A stretch of 64,000 nt of DNA from CAWBYL01 sp963793025. GTDB taxonomy: Bacteria > Actinomycetota > Acidimicrobiia > Acidimicrobiales > Acidimicrobilacustridaceae. The notes under the pieces are model-generated. The model saw only the letters and a program-made list of their open reading frames with translations, did no database searches and was not told the DNA's origin. Positions 59,880 through 64,000 of this stretch are shown here, piece after piece (position 1 is the first letter of the stretch; each line of letters starts with the position of its first letter). Both the position numbers and the translations under genes were made by a program. The stretch is taken from positions 186,001 to 250,000 of the forward strand of contig CAWBYL010000002.1 in the NCBI GenBank assembly GCA_963793025.1, in the 5' to 3' direction.

Positions 59880-60905
59880 TCACGCGGCGGCGCGGACGGT
59901 GCCGAGGAGGTGCTCGGCGGCGGCCTCGAGGGCGGTGGTGGCCTCGGTGCCGGCGAAGGGCGCCAGAGCCCTCTGCCCCTCCTCGACGTACTCCCGGGCC
60001 GTGTCCAGCGACGACTGGACGGCCGGGGTCGAGCGGAGCAGCACCCGGGCCGCTTCGAGGGCCTCGGCATCGTCGACGGGCTCGATCGAGCCGTCGGTGG
60101 GTCGCAGGCGCTGGAGGAGGTCGCCGAGCTGGTCGGCGGGCGGACCGCCCGAGGCGAGCACACGGATCACCGGGAGGGTGTAGGTGCCCTCGACCAGGTC
60201 GTGACCGGCGGGCTTGCCCAGCTCGGCGTCGGTGGCGGTGACGTCGAGCAGGTCGTCGACGATCTGGAAGGCCATGCCGAAGCTGTGCCCGAACACGGTG
60301 AGGGCCTCGATCTGGTCACGGGGGAGCTCACCCACGATGGCGCCGATGCGACAGGCCGTGGCCAGCAGCGAGGCGGTCTTGCCGTCGATCGAGTCGAGGT
60401 ACGCCTTCTCCGAGCGAGCCAGGTCGAAGGCGTGCTGGAGCTCCAGGACCTGACCCTCGCAGAGGCGAGCGATGGTGCCGGCCAGCAGCCCGGCGATCTC
60501 GGTCCCGAGCGATGCGGCTATCTCCGAGGCCCGGGCCAGCAGGTAGTCACCGGCGAGGATGGCCTTCAGGTTCCCCCAGCGGGCGTTCACGCTGGGCACG
60601 GTGCGTCGGGTGGTGGCGTCGTCCATGACGTCGTCGTGGTAGAGCGAGCCGAGGTGCACGAGCTCGACCGACACCGCGCCCAGCACCACCTCGGGTGAGG
60701 CCGGGGCCATGCGCACGTCGGCCGTGGCCGCCGAGGTGACGGCGAAGGCGGGTCGGACCCGCTTCCCGCCGGCCAGGATCAGGTGGCTGGCCACCTCGGT
60801 GAGGAAAGGGTCGGTGGTCACGACCGAGGACCGCAGCTCGTCCTCGACCCGCCCGAGGTCGTCCTGGAGCACGGGCAACTGGAGGAGAGGGGACGCCGGT
60901 GCCAC
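59880..60905 (-). CDS. Polyprenyl diphosphate synthase
   Basis: 341 aa trans-prenyltransferase that extends isoprenoids, probably for menaquinone side chains. First Asp-rich motif YHDDVMDDA, second FQIVDDLLDVTA; the substrate-binding GGKRVRP and the KTASL segment are present. It resembles actinobacterial GrcC/IspB-type synthases; product length is not readable with confidence. GTG 60905 was chosen. TATCGT (rc of 60913-60918) ends 7 nt before it, so the mRNA is probably leaderless. Divergent from clpC. Confidence 0.92.
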   Translation of the reverse strand: MAPASPLLQLPVLQDDLGRVEDELRSSVVTTDPFLTEVASHLILAGGKRVRPAFAVTSAATADVRMAPASPEVVLGAVSVELVHLGSLYHDDVMDDATTRRTVPSVNARWGNLKAILAGDYLLARASEIAASLGTEIAGLLAGTIARLCEGQVLELQHAFDLARSEKAYLDSIDGKTASLLATACRIGAIVGELPRDQIEALTVFGHSFGMAFQIVDDLLDVTATDAELGKPAGHDLVEGTYTLPVIRVLASGGPPADQLGDLLQRLRPTDGSIEPVDDAEALEAARVLLRSTPAVQSSLDTAREYVEEGQRALAPFAGTEATTALEAAAEHLLGTVRAAA

Positions 60906-61059
60906 GGTGGCAACGATAGGCGGCGTCCCGGGCGTACCCTCAACTGAAGGGGTCGACCTGGCCGATGTCTGCTCCGAGATCCTTCGTCCGGCGAGGCGAT
61001 GGGCAGGGCCGTGGGTACACTCGCTCCACGATTTCCCGTCACGGGAGGCAGGTTTCTCA

Positions 61060-63576
61060 GTGTTCGAACGATTCACCGATCGGGCTCGTCGAGTCGTGGT
61101 CCTCGCCCAAGAAGAGGCACGACTTCTCAACCACAACTACATCGGCACCGAGCACATCCTGCTCGGGCTGATCCACGAGGGCGAGGGGGTGGCCGCCAAG
61201 GCGCTCGAATCCCTCGGCATCTCTCTCGAAGCAGTTCGGTCCCAGGTCGAGGAGATCATCGGCCAGGGCGGATCCTCGCCCAGCGGTCACATCCCCTTCA
61301 CCCCTCGGGCCAAGAAGGTCCTCGAGCTGTCGCTGCGCGAAGCGCTGCAGCTCGGTCACAACTACATCGGCACCGAGCACATCCTCCTCGGCCTCATCCG
61401 TGAGGGCGAGGGCGTGGCCGCCCAGGTGCTGGTCAAGCTGGGCGCCGACCTGTCCCGGGTCCGCCAACAGGTGATCCAGCTGTTGTCGGGCTACTCCGGT
61501 CCCGGCCCCCAGGGCGAGAAGGCCGGTGCCACCAGCGGTGGCTCGGGCGAGCAGACCCCTTCGGGTTCGCTCGTGCTCGACCAGTTCGGTCGAAATCTCA
61601 CGCAGCTGGCCCGAGAGAAGAAGCTCGACCCGGTGATCGGTCGCGCCCGGGAGACCGAGCGCGTCATGCAGGTGCTCAGCCGCCGCACCAAGAACAACCC
61701 GGTGCTGATCGGCGAGCCCGGCGTCGGCAAGACGGCGATCGTCGAGGGCCTCGCTCAGGCCATCGCCGCCGACAGCGTCCCCGAGACCCTGCACAACAAG
61801 CAGCTCTACACCCTCGACCTCGGCGCCCTCGTGGCCGGGTCCCGCTACCGCGGCGACTTCGAGGAGCGTCTCAAGAAGGTGCTCAAGGAGATCAAGACCC
61901 GCGGCGACATCATCTTGTTCATCGACGAGCTCCACACCCTCGTGGGTGCCGGTGCCGCCGAAGGCGCCATCGACGCCGCCAGCATCCTCAAGCCGATGCT
62001 GGCCCGCGGCGAGCTGCAGACCATCGGCGCCACCACCCTCGACGAGTACCGCAAGCACCTCGAGAAGGATGCCGCCCTCGAGCGTCGCTTCCAGCCCATC
62101 AAGGTGGAGGAGCCCTCCGTGGCTCACACCATCGAGATCCTCAAGGGCCTGCGCGACCGCTACGAGGCCCACCATCGGGTCACCATCACCGATCAGGCCC
62201 TCGTGGCCGCGGCCAACCTCGCCGACCGCTACATCTCCGACCGCCACCTCCCGGACAAGGCCATCGACCTCATCGACGAGGCCGGCTCCCGCCTGCGCAT
62301 CAAGCGCATGGAGACCCCGCCGGACTTCAAGGAGCTCGAGAACCAGATCGCCCAGGTCGTCCAGGAGAAGAAGGAGGCCGTCGAGGCGCAGAGCTTCGAA
62401 GAGGCCGGTCGTCTCCGCGACCGCGAGAAGGAGCTCCTCGGCGAGAAGGAGGCCAAAGAGCAGGAGATGAAGGACGCCGGCATCGACCTGTTCGACGAGG
62501 TCGACGAAGAGGCCATCGCCGAGGTCCTCTCCATCTGGACCGGCATCCCGGTCTACAAGCTCACCGAGGAGGAGACGGCCAAGCTCCTGCGCATGGAGGA
62601 CGAGCTCCACAAGCGGGTGATCGGCCAGGAGAGCGCCATCAAGGCGGTCAGCCAGGCCATCCGCCGCACCCGGGCGGGCCTCAAGGACCCCAAGCGCCCG
62701 AGCGGGTCGTTCATCTTCCTGGGCCCGTCCGGCGTCGGCAAGACCGAGCTGGCCAAGACCCTCGCCGAGTTCCTCTTCGGCGACGAGAACTCCCTCATCG
62801 CCCTCGACATGTCCGAGTACATGGAGAAGCACACGGTCAGCCGCCTGGTGGGTTCGCCCCCCGGCTACGTGGGCTACGAGGAGGGTGGCCAGCTCACCGA
62901 GGCCGTGCGGCGCAAGCCGTTCTCGGTGGTGCTGTTCGACGAGATCGAAAAGGCCCACCCCGACGTGTTCAACACCCTGCTGCAGATCCTCGAGGAGGGC
63001 CGGCTGACCGACAGCCAGGGCCGCTCGGTGGACTTCCGCAACACCGTGTTGATCATGACCTCGAACCTCGGCACCGCCGACCTGCGCAAGGCCAACGTCG
63101 GCTTCGGCAAGAACGACGAGGCCATCAGCTACGAGAAGATGAAGGAGAAGGTGAACGAGGCGCTGAAGCAGCACTTCCGCCCCGAGTTCCTGAACCGCAT
63201 CGACGACACCATCGTCTTCCACGAGCTGTCCAAGCCCGAGGTCACCACGATCGTCGACCTCATGATCAAGCGGGTCACCGCCCAGCTGCAGAGCCAGGGC
63301 ATCGGCCTCGAGCTGACCGAGGCGGCCAAGATCCTCCTGGCCGACAAGGGATACGACCCCACCCTCGGCGCCCGTCCGCTGCGTCGGGCCATCCAGCGCC
63401 TGGTCGAGGATCCGCTGTCCGAGCGCCTGCTCTGGAAGGAGTTCCGCGCCGGGGAGAACATCCTCGTCGACGCCGAGCCCGACCCGGAGACCGGCGAGCG
63501 GGTCATCGTGTTCCACGCCACCGAGGGCTTCGAGCCCCCGCCGATGGAGCTGGCCGAGGCCGGCCCCACCGACTGA
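61060..63576 (+). CDS. clpC: ATP-dependent Clp protease ATP-binding subunit ClpC
   Basis: 838 aa Hsp100 unfoldase that feeds ClpP. Two N-terminal Clp repeats (ARLLNHNYIGTEHILLGL and LQLGHNYIGTEHILLGL), AAA1 with GEPGVGKTAIVEG, a UVR/M-domain coiled coil (about 405-465, EEAGRLRDREKELLGEKEAKEQE), AAA2 with GPSGVGKTELAK, and the ClpP-docking loop region. Both Walker B motifs are intact. GTG 61060 follows GGGAGG. A GGGTACACT box (TACACT 61016-61021) may be its -10. A CUUCGG terminator follows. Confidence 0.97.
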   Translation: MFERFTDRARRVVVLAQEEARLLNHNYIGTEHILLGLIHEGEGVAAKALESLGISLEAVRSQVEEIIGQGGSSPSGHIPFTPRAKKVLELSLREALQLGHNYIGTEHILLGLIREGEGVAAQVLVKLGADLSRVRQQVIQLLSGYSGPGPQGEKAGATSGGSGEQTPSGSLVLDQFGRNLTQLAREKKLDPVIGRARETERVMQVLSRRTKNNPVLIGEPGVGKTAIVEGLAQAIAADSVPETLHNKQLYTLDLGALVAGSRYRGDFEERLKKVLKEIKTRGDIILFIDELHTLVGAGAAEGAIDAASILKPMLARGELQTIGATTLDEYRKHLEKDAALERRFQPIKVEEPSVAHTIEILKGLRDRYEAHHRVTITDQALVAAANLADRYISDRHLPDKAIDLIDEAGSRLRIKRMETPPDFKELENQIAQVVQEKKEAVEAQSFEEAGRLRDREKELLGEKEAKEQEMKDAGIDLFDEVDEEAIAEVLSIWTGIPVYKLTEEETAKLLRMEDELHKRVIGQESAIKAVSQAIRRTRAGLKDPKRPSGSFIFLGPSGVGKTELAKTLAEFLFGDENSLIALDMSEYMEKHTVSRLVGSPPGYVGYEEGGQLTEAVRRKPFSVVLFDEIEKAHPDVFNTLLQILEEGRLTDSQGRSVDFRNTVLIMTSNLGTADLRKANVGFGKNDEAISYEKMKEKVNEALKQHFRPEFLNRIDDTIVFHELSKPEVTTIVDLMIKRVTAQLQSQGIGLELTEAAKILLADKGYDPTLGARPLRRAIQRLVEDPLSERLLWKEFRAGENILVDAEPDPETGERVIVFHATEGFEPPPMELAEAGPTD

Positions 63577-63594
63577 GCAGAACACCCGTCCGTC

Positions 63595-63624
63595 CACGAG
63601 CCCGGGCTTCGGCCCGGGCTCGTG
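63595..63624 (+). terminator. CUUCGG-capped terminator of clpC
   Basis: Stem CACGAGCCCGGG with its complement plus a closing C-G pair around the tetraloop TTCG, giving a 13-bp perfect stem. It begins 19 bp after the clpC stop. No U-tract follows, but the UUCG-capped stem is very stable. Confidence 0.85.
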
Positions 63625-63655
63625 CGCGTCGCCCACGCTGGTAGCGTCCGGCGCC

Positions 63656-64000
63656 GTGCTCGCCCGCTTCCGCCGTCATCTGCGCGCCCTGGCGCTGGCC
63701 GGCGTGGTCGTGGTCGTGGCCGCCGGGTGCCAGGTCGAGCTGGCGACCACGATCGTGGTCGAGGGCAACGGGAGTGGGACGATCACCCAGGCGGTGGGCT
63801 TCGACGCCGCCGCCCTGGCCCGGGTGGGAGACCTCGACCGCCAGCTCCGGGTCGAGGACCTACGCCAGGCCGGGTGGACGGTGGACGCTCCGGTGGAGGA
63901 GGACGGCACGACCTGGGTGCGGGCCCACCACGACTTCGACGACCCGGCTGAGGCCAACGACCTGTTGGCCCAGCTGAGCGGTCCCGACGGCCCCTACCGG
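63656..64000 (+). CDS. Lipoprotein of LppM/DUF3153 type (3' end outside window)
   Basis: First 115 codons. Basic N-terminus (LARFRRHLRALALAG), hydrophobic core and lipobox VAAGC at residues 22-26, then the CQVELATTIVVEGNGSGTITQAVGFDA beta-rich start seen in LppM-like exported lipoproteins. TAGCGT (63642-63647) ends 8 nt before the GTG, suggesting a leaderless transcript. The family call is by resemblance. Confidence 0.8.
   Translation, partial: MLARFRRHLRALALAGVVVVVAAGCQVELATTIVVEGNGSGTITQAVGFDAAALARVGDLDRQLRVEDLRQAGWTVDAPVEEDGTTWVRAHHDFDDPAEANDLLAQLSGPDGPYR

Noticed and set aside
61057..63636. 859-codon antisense frame opposite clpC
   Set aside because: Exact shadow of a highly conserved gene, with no recognisable domain.
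1..64000. CRISPR arrays, insertion sequences, prophage, rRNA
   Set aside because: No phased repeat arrays, transposase motifs, terminal inverted repeats, phage genes or rRNA sequence were noticed anywhere in the window.

Overview
The window is high-GC, gene-dense DNA with frequent GTG starts and 4-bp gene overlaps. It most likely comes from an actinobacterium of the class Acidimicrobiia. The clues are a mycothiol-dependent formaldehyde dehydrogenase (mscR), a SigR/RsrA-type redox pair, actinobacterial-type tad pilus genes, an F420-associated zincin, and the order tilS-hpt-ftsH-folE-folP-folB-folK-panC-panD-nadB-nadC-coaX. The class call is inference from gene content and order; no 16S rRNA is present.

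Layout. 1-3.3 kb: the 3' end of a primary-type sigma factor, an anchored exported protein and a membrane PAS-GGDEF diguanylate cyclase. 3.3-6 kb: MBL hydrolase plus mscR, a 24-aa membrane peptide and a HAD phosphatase. 6-10.3 kb: a compact tad/Flp pilus operon (tadZ/cpaE-like, tadA, tadB, tadC, flp, tadE) behind a SigA-like promoter. 10.1-13.5 kb: a DUF1998 DEAD-box helicase divergent from an anti-sigma antagonist/anti-sigma kinase pair, with two perfect palindromes between them. 13.6-19.8 kb: a seven-gene mrp/mnh cation/proton antiporter operon in which every gene overlaps the next. 19.8-27.9 kb: acyl-CoA dehydrogenase, cupin, topA, and MFS-tmk-holB. 27.9-31.9 kb: an envelope module with a membrane-tethered ECF sigma factor fused to its own ZAS domain, an L,D-transpeptidase lipoprotein, a Cys-rich secreted protein and an O-methyltransferase. 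32-33.2 kb: adenosine deaminase and tRNA-Thr(CGT). 33.2-37.1 kb: a looser accessory stretch with a SnoaL-like protein, a reductase, an MDR dehydrogenase, an ArsR remnant, an RHH regulator with VOC protein, and a broken methyltransferase. 37.2-42.4 kb: an orphan molybdenum hydroxylase large subunit and a GGDEF-EAL protein. 42.4-57.9 kb: sigR-rsrA, a zincin, then the tilS-to-coaX housekeeping and cofactor block (folate, pantothenate, NAD). A glutaminase and a wrecked proteasome-type protease are inserted between nadB and nadC. 58-64 kb: an SDR-like protein, an alpha/beta hydrolase, a polyprenyl synthase divergent from clpC, and the start of a lipoprotein gene.

The most noteworthy signals are these: (i) a fused sigma-ZAS-membrane protein, with two copies of a bipartite ECF-like promoter at identical spacing, one in front of its own operon; (ii) a ribbon-helix-helix gene whose promoter carries three CTAG tetramers exactly 8 bp apart; (iii) a phosphatase-like protein in the folate operon with Gly where the catalytic Cys should be; (iv) many start codons only 6-9 nt after a TANNNT box, implying widespread leaderless mRNAs; (v) two genes with internal deletions of roughly 100 codons and one probable homopolymer frameshift.
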